A stretch of DNA of 64,000 nt from Apricaphanius iberus. Its lineage: Eukaryota > Chordata > Actinopteri > Cyprinodontiformes > Aphaniidae. A model generated the notes under the pieces. The model was not told the DNA's origin. It made no database searches and saw nothing but the letters and a program-made list of their open reading frames with translations. This document shows, piece after piece, positions 10,641-23,021 of this stretch. Where the stretch lies: assembly GCA_028564705.1 (NCBI GenBank), contig JAPXFQ010002690.1:712501-776500 (forward strand), written 5' to 3'. The first letter of the stretch is position 1. Each line of letters starts with the position of its first letter. Made by a program: the position numbers and the translations under genes.

Positions 10641-12469
10641 TGGTACCATTCACAATACTGACATGTAATATTTCACTGCTTCTACACCTGTTAACAGAGA
10701 CAATTTTTGAAGCATTTTAGTAAAATTATGGAGGCAAAAAAAAAAATAAGGTTAGGTATATTATAGTCAAGGTGTTTCAACTGTTTTCAAAATCTAACCA
10801 AGAAAAGAGTTTATTTAAAGCTTGTAAAGTAAAGAAAGTAACATGACATGCTGGAAAAAAAGAAAGAAAAAAAATATTTTCCTAATTTTCCTTGTAAACC
10901 CAGAAAATACTGCAAGATAAAATAATAGACTTTATTTTTTTATGAAAAGAATCTGTAAAAGCCCTGATCAGAATTTTTATCTGTGATTTCCATAATGTGG
11001 AAGAGAGGTTAATGATAAAAACTGTTCAGATTATCACCACAGGTGTGCACTGAAACTACTGTACATGTATCTTAAACTACCATTAATAAAATCCAAAAAA
11101 GGAGTTCAAACTACCCAAGTTCTTGAATTACATCGTACAGAATGTACTGAATTTGAGCAGAAACTTCTACCACGAAACTAGAACCGTGTTTAAGACATGA
11201 TGGCTAAACCCAACCTGATTACCGACAGACCCGTAGAAGCAAGAAATCACTTGAATAGAACCTGCCTGATAAAATGAAGAAGCAAAAAGTAAAACTCCAA
11301 TGTATAGAAATTGAAGGACAGAGTCATTGAGATTTATCAGTTTGAAAAGGATTACAATGCCATTTCTAAGGCTTTGGCTCGCCATGGAAGGAAACCTGTT
11401 GTCACACTGACATGTTTTAGATCATCAAGCAAATTATAACATATACAGTACCTGACATAGATAATAAATTGGGATACTAAAATCAGTTTTCAAATGATGA
11501 TTTTACTTATTAATGGCAGGGACTAAATCTTGGTTTTCCCACTCTTGGCTGCAACAACTGACATTAAGCATTTGAGATAACTGGTTATATATATATTTTG
11601 TACTACTGTGGAACATTATTGTACACTCATTTTCTGAGATTGTTTTTATTAAAGACACATCGGAATGATTTTTGAGCATAATGATCTAATTATGATTTAA
11701 CAAGGGGAGTTTATTAATTTACATCCACTACTCTGCAACATTTGAACGTTTAAAAAAAATAATTTGTCTTGAGAAATGTATTTACTCAGGTTATATTTCC
11801 CTGATGTTAGGAATTATTTAAGGATGTGACACATTTCAATTTGGAGAAAATTAAGAATTACTAGAAATTAGTATCAGCACATTTTTTCACAGCACTTTCA
11901 TACAGGTTTATTTTAGATTTGAAACATGTTTTTTTACTTTTTCAAACCGATACAGTATTGAGTTCTAGCGCCGATATTTCTACCACACAAAAAATGCCAT
12001 GAATTGGAAGATAGGTAGATGCAAACTAAAATATGAATAAAAATGACCACAAAACTAAGATTTCAAGTAAAAAAGAAAAATTGTCTGTGAAATTATTGCA
12101 GAGTTTCCATATTTTAAGTATAAGTTCATATGATTAGTTAACTAACCATTACGAGTACATTAGAACGTTATCGGCCCCGATACTCGTATAGGTATTAGTG
12201 CATCCTTCTTTTTGACATAAGGTTAGTCTGAATTAAAAATGAAATAAGCTCCAGGTGTAGTTAAGTCACTTTATACAGCACATGTTTGATAGATGAAAGC
12301 AGTGTTCACTCTTAATCCCATTCTTCCCACCAGTTTTGATGATAAACATCCTGTTTACCCGGTATAATCTTTGCCAGAGTGGAAACACAATTGATTTCCT
12401 TACATTGTGATTTAGAAGTGCTTAAATTATTTTTTTTGTTCTCATCTGACACCATTTTTTTCCTCATAG

Positions 12470-12572
12470 GTTACCATCGCTGTGGGTCTAGCGGGCTTCG
12501 CTTGTGTCCTCCTCCTCGTTCTTTTTGTTCTCATCAACAAGTATGGAAGACGCTCCAAATTCGGTATGAAAG
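12470..12572 (+). CDS. ntrk3: TrkC exon: transmembrane segment and start of cytoplasmic domain
   Basis: This 103-bp exon (acceptor TCCTCATAG, donor G|GTGAGTTC; enters phase 0, leaves phase 1) encodes 34 complete codons. Residues 1-23 form a hydrophobic helix starting VTIAVGLAGFACVLLL and ending in FVLIN. A basic stop-transfer stretch KYGRRSKFGMK follows. The wording IAVGLA.FACVLL.VLFV.INKYGRRSKFGMKG is that of TrkC, not TrkA or TrkB. The G left at the donor begins the glycine of FGMKG, and the next exon should start with the PVAVISG-type juxtamembrane sequence. I did not find that sequence in the remaining 51 kb. Confidence 0.95.
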
Positions 12573-14084
12573 GTGAGTTCACCCACATAGATGGACAAGG
12601 AGGAAAGCAGAAAAGCCACTCCGTTACTTGCCTTTTCTGGGTGATGTATCTCAGTGCAGAATCAATTCCACTTGTAAATCTTCCCAGCCTTTGTTGAGCT
12701 GAAAATCGTTCAAGAGTGACGACTGTTGCACACCGACATTTTAGCGCAGGTTAAATAAGCCAAGACTTCATTTTAGCTATATACTCTAGATGGAGTCATT
12801 TTGGGGGGAAAAAATCATGTTTTTCTATAGTTGGAGGAGACAGTGAATTAGGTTGATTTTTCTTCCTTTTTTTTGGGCTTGTACACAAAGTGAAACAGCT
12901 CAATATTTCTGGAGAGAGGTTTGTGCAAGCAGGTTGCTGCTTGCACAATTAATTTTTTGTTTGCTGCCTCTTATATTATGTCTTGCAAGTAGAGAGACAC
13001 TTATTAGAGTTTTGTGTCTCTGGTTTGTGTTTCTTTTACCCCCACAATGACGAAGGAATATAAAGGAAAAGCATTCACACTGTTCGTCTAGCCATTCTTC
13101 CATGATCAGTCAGTAATCTTTTATATTTTTTTTTAGCATAAAAAACTACATTATTACAGAAACAACCATTTTTATCATCTGATATTAGAAATCATCATAG
13201 AAATTCTCAGAAATCATGTGTTTATAATGTCTTAAACAAGAGATTACTGTACCGCAGACCTGCATAATAGTTATCACAACATATGACAGACTGAGGTTGA
13301 AAGCTTAAAAAGTTCAAAGTGAGCATTTTTGCTGTTATACATTTAACCTTTCTGTTATTTGCTCAAAGCCTTGCTCTCTCTAGATGTGTTGCAACCAGAA
13401 TCAGCCATAGTTATGACTTCCTGCATTTAAAATGTGTAGAACCCTTCCTAAAAAAAACTAACCGAGGCCAAAAGTTATCTTTCAGTTCACAGTATCTAAA
13501 ATAAAGAGTGTTGTTATGACTACGACTTGGTTGTGCTTGTGTATGGCTATCTCACGGATCTGTAGATGATTAGTCGTCATTCATTTTCATCAAGCATCAC
13601 TTTGATTCTGGTCACCAGTTGATGACTTGGCACATCTCTGCTTCAGAAGCTTCCAAAAAAGTTGGACGGACTTGGCTCTTTTGATGTTGAGTGCTCGCTT
13701 TAGGCCAGCTCCAGAATTTGCTCATTTGTTGGCTGTTGACTTCTTGACAGAGGGAAAACGCTGCTGTTGCCCTAATGTAGGCATGGATCAGGGCGGTTGG
13801 GAGATGTTAGTTTTTGTCAGGCTGATAAGAAGAGTGATGGCATGCGATTAAATTTGATTTGAACAAGCATGAGCAGCTCTGGAGTGTGTCAGTGTAAATT
13901 TAGTTTAATGTAACTAACCCTCTTGTTCATTTTAAGTATGTTGTAATTTCTGTCGTGTTTTTGAACCTTCAAACAGGAAACCCAAAGAAAAAAAAAATAT
14001 GAATATTAGCATGCTACTCTGACCCTCAAACATCTCCTTTTCTTCATTAAATGCTGAAAGTACGGCAATGAAGCGGAAGAACGA

Positions 14085-14240
14085 CTGCCACCTGTTAATT
14101 AGCTGTTTTAGAGGATTAGAGATTGTTATTTACCTCAGTGAAGAACTCTCCTGAAATAAGTTTAACGGGTGGCAATTGATGCAGGGGCCTAGACCTGTCT
14201 CTAATGAAGGACAAGTCTTAATGAGGGTTTAAACATTTAT
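14085..14240. promoter_or_regulatory. Candidate conserved noncoding block
   Basis: This is a non-repetitive stretch with CACCTG E-box, TTAATTAGC homeodomain core, CAATTGATGCAGG and CTCTAATGAAGG motifs and no coding frame. It resembles developmental enhancer sequence. This is inference from composition only. Confidence 0.25.
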
Positions 14241-14459
14241 GTATGTAACAATATATTTTTAGCTGTGTCTGCAAATATACAGCAAAGGTATTTATCATAT
14301 GTGAACTTATACGAATAATATTATTAAACTCTGTATGTAGAAAAAAGAAATGTTATCTTGAAAATATGTAATCTTAAAGTATTTTCAAAACATAGCCATT
14401 GTGATACTGTATATGATTACTACATTTCATTAAATGGAACCCACTGAGATTAACCACTC

Positions 14460-14925
14460 CCAGTGAAACCGTTAGGACCGCAACTCACTGTGCGCTCAGC
14501 GTTTCTTCAGCAGATGCAGTCAGTTGAAATGCCTCTTTGGGGAAAACAAGAAAAATATCTATATAAATGCCAGGTTTTGGTCATTAGAGTGTTAATTGCT
14601 ATTAGGTTATGTTGTGTGTGAATGGCATTTCTCGTTTGTCAGTGCTAAACTTATTTTGATTGTGGTGGCGCAGAGTTAAGACATACCTTTCAGAAGCGGT
14701 AAAAACAGACGCTAAAATAGCCAGCGCAAACATTTTGCAATTTCCGACAGAAACGCCCATATTGCACATTCAGCATACGGAAAAGCGCTAAATAGATTGT
14801 GTGCGTCTTGCTCTGGGTTGAACAGACGCAATGCTCTCTGCACCATGTTGGTAAATCAGCTACAGGCTATTGCGGCGGTTTTGACAAGCACTAACTGTTG
14901 ATGAATCAGGCCCAGTGTGTGTTGG
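14460..14925. repeat. Possible non-autonomous DNA element
   Basis: This GC-richer block, with many GCGC/CGCAAA-type motifs, ends in GATGAATCAGGCCCAGT. That is a phrase I associate with the end of a common fish miniature DNA transposon. Exact termini and target duplication could not be fixed. Confidence 0.3.
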
Positions 14926-15774
14926 AAAACAGACAACATATATGAACTTTACCACACTATAACTGTAGTAGTGAATGTATGAGATGCAGACACTGCAATT
15001 TGTAGTGTAATGTGTGCAATGTGTAAGAAGGACTTAGATAAGGTCCAAATCTAAATCTAAATGAGAGTTTATGCAAACTGATGTTGCCACATCCAGTCTA
15101 ATAGATCTTTAGCTATTTTGTGAAGAACAGGCAAAAATCTCCGCCTCTAGATTTTAAAAGCTGATATATACAAATATCAGAACACTGTAAATGAGGGTAT
15201 ATTCAAGGATCATCAAAAGGAAAAGGCTCAATACTGATGCATGCCACACTTTTCAGATATTTATCTGTAAAAAACCTTTAAGAACTAGGATCGCTTTTTA
15301 TTCTGACTGTTATTCACTACTTTGCGTTGGTCTATCCCCTGAGCACCAATTAAACACGTTGTAGCTATTGGCTGAAATTTAACAGAAAACAAAAAGTTCA
15401 AAGTGTTTAAGTATTTTTTTAATGCGCTCTATTACTCTTAAAAAATTAAGCTTAAATAAAAACAGCAAGTTGTCACAAGCAAGAGATCACACACAACTTG
15501 AGCAGTTGATTGAAGGCACTGAGACATTCTGCGTTACCGTAAATGAGATTTGCTTACTAATGATGCGCCCACTGCACCCTAACTTTGTCATTTCTCTTTT
15601 ATTCAAGTACCTTTATTCAGTTCATGTAACTGGATTTTGTGCAGCAGAGGAGTTTATTTACATCCATACACAGCCGTGAGCTGTGTGTGGGTATGATTTA
15701 GTTCGGCATCTAGTCTACGCAGCTTCAGAGAATCAATATGAATCTGGCTGTTAAACCCAGTCTGTCAGGAATTT

Positions 15775-15960
15775 GTGTTACAGCACAGCTTCACCTGTTT
15801 ATTTAATTTGATAATCTTGATGATCTTGCCATCTAAATCAAAGGTGATGCACTGCTTCAAAGCTGTTGTAGCAGGGAGAGTTAGCATGTGGTAATGCCCT
15901 GAGCAATGGTTGTTTCTGAGGGGGTGAACACTTAGCAGAGGGGTTCATCAGCTGCAATCT
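15775..15960. promoter_or_regulatory. Candidate conserved noncoding block
   Basis: This non-repetitive, balanced stretch contains CACCTG, ATTTGATAATCTTGATGATC and ATCAAAGGTGATG (a TCF/LEF-like ATCAAAG). No open frame or repeat is evident. Composition is the only evidence. Confidence 0.2.
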
Positions 15961-16590
15961 CAGTCCTTTAAGCATACGATGGTCTATACTTTTTCAGGAA
16001 ACCTCTTCTTTAGATGGCATTGTAAGACTTTTGACACTAGTCTAACAAGCCACTTATTGCATTAATGCAGCATATTTTAGGAGTGAGTGTAATCTTTGGT
16101 GTAAGAAAGATCAAAATTAAATACATCTGTAGAGTACTGCTTCCATAATGTTCACATTTAGTGCAATGTTTGGATAAACAGGTTGCAAATCAATAATAAT
16201 AGCTCTGTGCTTCATAATTAGTTACCGCTTTGATGCCCGACTGTAGCTTTGGCATTAATAGAGATGCTGCTGCTTGCTCTGCTGCCACTGAGAACGATTG
16301 AGGGAATGAACGACCTAAAATCTCTTTCAGGACCCCACACTGTTCTGAACAAAGGCCTGATTTGTCCACTGTGTGTGTTTTCTCCTTCCACTCTTGTTCT
16401 GGAGAATCAGCTGGGAGGCTTGAAAAAGTCATTACCTTTGGATGGAGCCATAATGGATTTTCGCTCCACTAAATCACCGTGGCTATTTTGGTTGTTGGAG
16501 TTTGATCTCCGACCGTTTCTGGCCCTCCAATAAAAAGTCCCTCTTTTATTTATTTTTTCTTCATCCTCTTTTTTTGTGGCTCTAAATAGT

Positions 16591-16638
16591 GGTGTGTGTG
16601 TGTGTGTGTGCGTGTGTGTGTGTGTGTGTCTGTGTGTA
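16591..16638 (+). repeat. (TG)n microsatellite
   Basis: About 48 bp of TG dinucleotides with one CG and one CT interruption. The His-Thr-rich open frame on the other strand is an artefact of this repeat. Confidence 0.95.
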
Positions 16639-17794
16639 AGGTGAATTCGGTTTATTTGCTGGTCCTCCACTGTTGGCCTTGCATTTCCGCCTGCTTCCTT
16701 TATGTAGATCCCTTGTGGTTTTACAAATGACACTTTAAGCTAAATGAGCACATCTACTCAGACTGCAGATAAGCTGTCGTTCTAATCAATAGGATGTCGC
16801 CATACCTCCCGGCTAAAGCGCCTTGCAGTCAAAGCATCAGGGTCATCTTTTAAGTGATGATTCACACCAGTGGGTTTTGAAGTGTCTTTCCTCACAGATT
16901 TTTGTCAGCAGGGAATCAATAATGCTTCTTTAGAAGAAGTCATGTCAGTAATAAGTATTGTTCTCTCCATCATATATGTTGCTAGAAGTGCCACTAATAT
17001 TCAGCAATATTTGTGAAACTGTATTCCCAAGTTCAGACTTTTAACCATTCATTTGGAAAAGCAGGATTTGATTGAGGTTGGACCTAAAATTAAAGTGCAG
17101 ATGCACTTTAATCCTGCTTTTGTGGCTGATTTCCGACCACCGATTTGGTGTGTTTCTGATGATTTTAATTTTTTGTAGATTTATTTTTTTTCTTAAAAAA
17201 TTAAAAAATTTAAAGAATTTGCATTGTCTCTACATTCTGGATTCAAGCAATTAATCAGCAATTAAGATGATTAGCACACTTTATGAGGTTAGCATCAATA
17301 AGTGTAGATTGCTAGGACACAACACAATGATTTCAGACAACTCAACTCTCACCTTCTCTGTGATGTTTACTAAAGGTCAACCACTGACAGTTTCTCTGAA
17401 CTATTCATGGGGATATAACAAAGCATTCCTACTGTAATAACTTCCCTTTTTCGATGTAACACAACTTCTACTAACACCCTGAATTTCTGTGGAAAACTTG
17501 TCTATTCACAGATCTTGTTTGAGAGCATGTCTAAAATATTTGAATGAAGCTACAGTAAAATCCCTAGGCATAACTTGACACTCTATTGGCTAGGATCATT
17601 TACAAAACAACTAGCTCTATTCATATCCCATCCCACTGATTGGCTGTTAAGGAGGACTGCAGATATTAGGTTCTACAGTAGTGCTAAGGTGGTTTCTACT
17701 GTGTGTATAAGTACATATTAAGATATATTAAATGTTTGAACAATTAAAATAGGCAGTTGTAAGTGTTTTTGGCCGGAGTCTTAAGTATTTGCAG

Positions 17795-17998
17795 ATTGTA
17801 GTGATCAGCCGGGGGGGGTTTGGTCCCTAACCTTGGTGAATGGGGAGCCTAAGTCTCCTCCACTTCTTCTCGGCACATGGTCGAGGGGTGGTCAAGGGGT
17901 GGCATCCAGCTGAATCCGTGTCAGTCAAAGTTCCATCATTCTCCAGCATTCTGGAATATTCCTCTGCTTCTCTTACTAATAATCACTAATCACTTAAA
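17795..17998. repeat. Composite dispersed repeat with copies at 1122 and 8905
   Basis: The part near 17841-17880 repeats the TGGGGAGCCTAAGTCTCCTC block seen at 1126. The part at 17935-17998 is the inverted counterpart of 8905-8960, sharing CTCCAGCATTCTGGAATA-type text and TACTAATAATCACTAATCAC. The two repeat units occur together here but apart elsewhere in the window. Their class is unknown. Confidence 0.5.
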
Positions 17999-20900
17999 AT
18001 AACTAATCTTGAAATTATTTCACTACAGCCTCACTTCGTCTTATACTTTTTATGTTATACTTTATTTGCTTTTTCCCACTGTCACATTTTCTGCACTAAA
18101 GACTTTTGTTGTCGGTATTGTTATTATTGTTGGTCTTCCACCAACCAATAAACGGTCAAGGCCATTAAATAATAAAACTGTCCAATTCTAGTCCCAGGAA
18201 CGTTAGCTCAAGATTACAAACTAATTGCAAATGAAAACATGTTTAGCTTTATTAATATGGGAGTTTAAAAGTGAAGTGAGACCTTCAATCTCATAAATTT
18301 GTTTGCAATAAATTAAGCAAATGCATTTGTAGGATACCTCAAAGCTACAATGTGTTGATGTGTAAGTTAAACATAGTGTACCTAGGCTTTTATATTTTTG
18401 TTAAACATTAAAGTCAAATGAATTTATTCAAATGTCGCATTTTTATTGCATATATGCAATAAAATGTGAAGTAATTCTGTTCTAACACTGCAAAGGTACT
18501 TTTTAAATGAAAAAACAAAACAAATGTATCAAATGTATACTTATATTAGAGTGCTTTTTATCATGTTCCTACTTTTTAACTATGCATAAAATCCTGAGCT
18601 AATTCTTAAGGTCCCAATAGGGTTTGAACGTCACATTAGGCTGCTCTCTGGTTCTTTGTGCGGCTCATCTACATAAGGTGCTAGGAGCTCCCGAGTGTTT
18701 ACATGAGCAGCAGATAATGCAGGTGCTATTTATGGCTCCTTTTTAACATCCCATTTTGATTCAAAATACGGTATACACTGTATACAAGCAAGTCAGGAGG
18801 ATGTGACAGATGATGGAAACAGGGAGGTACTAGTTCCAGAAAGAATTATGTTCTTAAACAAGAACATTTTCTCATTTTGTTTCGTTTACACAATAAACAA
18901 TGTCAGAAGATGACCTCATGTATGTTTTTGCTTCTCCATGCTAAAAATATATTTGCATGCTGAGGGGTTAACAGTCTTGAACACCTTCAAATTGTAGTTT
19001 GCTATCTAAAGCATTTGCTGTAGAAGTACATAATTTATGTGGTTATCTGTCAAGTTGCGAATGGTTGGTAATGACATCGTCAATATGAATATTGATGCTA
19101 AAAGTCAGTTTACATGTATTAAGCGGAGCAGAATGGACTTCAAATATACATTTACATATTTTGTGGTAGTTATTCTTATAATTATACATGTGCTGATAGA
19201 AAGCATTTTTAAAACCCATCAGTCCGTATGGCAATACATCTGAAGTTCTAATGAAGCCTTAAATTGAAAAGCAGTTCAAGCCGCAAAAGAAAGAATCCCA
19301 TCCATACTGTTAGTATTTGGGCTTGCTCAAATCAGGTTTGTTTTCATTAAAAATGTTCATTATTATTGTGATAAATCTTTGCCATGATAATGATAAATGA
19401 TTTCCATTTCTATCTGTGTATTATCAAAGACTTTCATCCAAAGAAATATTCTTAAAATATATAGTAAACTAGTCTAGATATTGAATTATGACTGTATTCA
19501 TCTTAGCCTATAGGTTAGTGTAATCTGGTCTGGCAATATACACTGGCCCGACTAGTAACCTAATAGCCGGGTAGAATAAACTACCTATTATAAGTTAATA
19601 TAACTCGCTGACATTGCCCAACACCTTTAACCCAGTGTTTGGGTTGAGAAAACAGAACAAGAGAATATTTTAGAGAATATTTGAACTGAACGTACTCTTT
19701 GAGTGTGAACTGACCCAATACTATAAACGTCTTTTGTTTTTATATTTTTAGAAATAAGCTTTTTCCTTTTTAAGTAATCTCAGATTGCATTTAAATATGG
19801 AAAGGTAGACACTGGTGATGAAAAAAAATTCCCCAAATGCACAGATATATATGCAGTTAGCTAGAGGCGTATGTCTGTTTCGAAGAAGACTTGATGCAAA
19901 CTAATTCAGAAAACCATTTTTCCAAAGCACGTCTGACGTGGCATGACATGAGTCACTGTGTCTTTATAGCCTAAGCTGACAAACAGTAGGTCATGTGACC
20001 TCCTGTCTTATTCTTAAAAAATGTTTTTCCTATATCCTTGCATAAAAAGGAAGACATTTTTCCACTTTGTGCTTCTGTTTAGTGCTCGACTTTTGTTTCT
20101 AGATGGAAAAAGTTATTCTTCCACTGCATAGCAACAGTGAGCATTATAGCCTTGCCTGCTTTGTCAAGGTCAGATAAAGTAGAGTTTGAACACCTTGGCA
20201 GTGCGCCACATGGGAGGCAATGTGTGTTATCGTACACACTCTTCCCATTTAACCATTTTAGTCACAGCCATTTAGTTATCATTGCTACTGAAAGCTACTG
20301 GATAGACGTCCTCCTCAGACACACGGCATGTCATCAAAATAAAAGAAACGTCGCCATTTTTCGGACGTTTGATTGATCCCTTCTAACAATTTCGACTAAA
20401 TCAGTGCGCACACTATTCTGATATTACACCGCAGACGTGCAGATAGACAGGTGGATAAATCTCAGACATGCCCTGTAGCTTAGTGCTGCACACATATAGA
20501 GTCCACACACAACCTCTACCCTGCAGCAGTCTGCCAGCCTCTGTGATCTAGATGTGAGTGTCAGGCCGACTTATCCTCTTCTCCGCTACATTACCTTAAC
20601 CAGGCTTGGGGATAATCAGCCCCCCTTCCCCGACACACACACACATTTACAGACCTACAGTCACACATGCGCGCACAGCAGCATTTCCTGCATCACTGAC
20701 TCGCTTGGCCTCCAGTGGCCGGGGCGATCTCTGCCGCCAAGCCGTGAGACGTGTCCGTCTGCAGAGAGGCCGGCTCCTGCCATATGTCTGAGCAAATGTC
20801 GAGCAAACCGGCAGAAAAAAAAAGCTTTCAGTTGAAAGCCCCGTGCTAAATCCCTGAAATATCTACATACTAACAAAGAGCAAGAATAAAACAGAGGTGT

Positions 20901-21829
20901 ACATTTAATCAAATATAGAGATTCAGTCGTATAGAAAAAACATTAAAAAAACCATAAAACTATCAAAAGCAGTCAAGCTTGACTTCTTATGATCTGCTTG
21001 TTTTTAAATAGATATTTCTGCTCCATATTTCTATACTTCTTTTCAATAGTTTGTAAAGTTTTAGCTTCATTTTGATAAGGAGGCGTGGGTTAGCGTTCTG
21101 TGACACAACGGTTTTCAGAGCTGTTTCTTATGCTCAGCAGGGATTCTCATCGCAGAACTCTTGTCTTTTTTTAAAGCTCTACCTTCTGTTGAGCATCAGG
21201 TTTTATATGATACACAGGAAGAAATTTTCTTTGACCTTTGACAAACTTTCAATTATATTTCACTTGACTGATGATGGATTTCCAAAAACTCTTTGCAAGT
21301 TTACTTTGACAGTAATTATCATTGTTTTGAGAGTCTTATTTTACCATTTTAATATTTTAAGTGTTACTGAGCACTTGCCAGAAAGTTTAACTGGAATTAT
21401 TTTATTATGTGTGGGAGGTTTTTTTTAAATACCATGCATATTTTTCTGGAGTTTATAGACTTACATATACTACAGGTAAAATAACACCATTCCTGTCCTA
21501 TTAACTGTGCCTAATCTATCTCATATTGTAATGTTATCCACGAAATAGACCAGAGTTTGTGAAAGTTTTGCTATGTAAACTTTAAAGGAGCTTTAATTCT
21601 AACTTGGGTATGTGGTTTTAAAAAAAATAGAGCGGAAATTGCAGGAAGCTTAAAAGGTCAACTTAAATTATGTTGCCTTGAACAGAACTACAAATGTAAT
21701 CCATCTTTTTTACTGGCCCATCGGTGCTGGCTCAAGGGTGCTGGTTTCAAGCAAATACTGGGCATATACTTATACTTAAATGGTTATTTAAAGAGTCAAA
21801 TTAACCTGAAAGTCTTATGTTGTATTTCA

Positions 21830-22150
21830 ATTAAATTCACTTCTATTTATATAGCGGCATTTCAAAACAAATGTCATCTCAAGGCACTTTACAACAAAAG
21901 TAATTTCATAACAATTATACAAACATTCCAATCAGTTAAAAGTTTTCTGTGTAATAAATCCCAGCAGATTGCGATGAGTCATCAATGTGAGGTTATGGAT
22001 CATGCAGACACAGCTATTCCTCAGCAATCCCTCATACTAAGCAACCATGTGGCAACAGTGGAGAGGAAAAAAAATCCCCTTTAACAGGAAGAAACCTCCA
22101 GCAGAACCTGGTTCAGTACAAGCGGTCATCTGCCACGAACAAATGTGTTA
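21830..22150 (-). mobile_element. LINE 3'-end fragment
   Basis: Read on the minus strand, this fragment ends in GTGCCTTGAGATGAC, then a TATATAAATAGAAG-type stretch and an ATTGAATTGAA-like tail. It shares CTCAGCAATCCCTCATACT and TAACAGGAAGAAACCTCC with the longer LINE copy at 23022. It is a 3'-only copy without coding sequence. Confidence 0.7.
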
Positions 22151-23021
22151 GGGGGTAGAAATTTCTGAAGAAACCATGCGTGTATGAGGAGAACATTAAT
22201 ACTCCATGCACAAAAAGTCCTAGAGTGGGATTAAAAAAAAATGTTTTTCCAAATAGAAAGGTGAACAAAACATTACAGACTTTAAACTAGTACACTAATC
22301 CTGCAAAAAAAGATAATGTCACCTGGATTTATCTCATAAAAAGGAATGTTACCCATTTTAATAGCTCAAACCCAAGAATCAGCTCTGACAGCGAAACGGA
22401 AGTATTAACACATCCTTAAAATATCGATAGAAAAAAAAACAAATTCAGTTCAGAAGTAAAATAGTCATACTCCTTAAGCCCTCCACCAAGTCACCTTAAT
22501 CTTTAGCTCCCTCCTCAAAATCTCTGTCAATTCAATTTACGCCTCTGGCCTGGTTGAAAAAATTTAATGTAAATTTGCTGGGGGTTCGAATGCTTTTAGG
22601 CTTAACTGCATATATACAAGGCAGTAAAAAAGGGCACCTTTAATCAAATAGAGTTTATAAGTATTAGTTTAAGTGCTGTTATCGGTCAGCTTTGTGTCAC
22701 AGACTATGTTGGTCAGCTCAGGCCAGTTTGCTGACCAACCATGCAATCCTTTGGTCATTTGACCATCTTTTCAAATCTTTAACAGTGTGGAGTGATATTA
22801 AATATATATTCAAAAACACTTACTAAAGGCCATAATGACTATAATGTTATATAAAAATCTTGATATTCAAAAATTAGGGATATGCTAGGCAACCTATTTC
22901 AGCTGCACATGTCCAACAAAATTAATGCATTTTTAGTGCAATGCAAATACATCAAATAACTATATGTAGCCTGCTGAGCATTATTACGTGTTTCGTGGAG
23001 CAGAAGATATGATGACTATTC

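Larger units (their letters stand above)
8292..12469 (+). other. ntrk3: Intron between linker exon and transmembrane exon
   Basis: This 4.2-kb intron is largely occupied by a decayed Tc1-like transposon with a nested insertion (8431-10199) and a candidate conserved block (10425-10640). Positions 10730-12400 are AT-rich with no recognisable element. The acceptor is a long T tract ending TCCTCATAG. Confidence 0.75.

Noticed and set aside
13627..13851. Possible alternative TrkC exon after the transmembrane exon
   Set aside because: The 74-codon frame has no resemblance to juxtamembrane or truncated-isoform tails and lacks splice sites of the right phase.
16407..16733. 108-codon minus-strand frame with a His-Thr run
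   Set aside because: It is produced by the (TG)n microsatellite and has no splice or family support.
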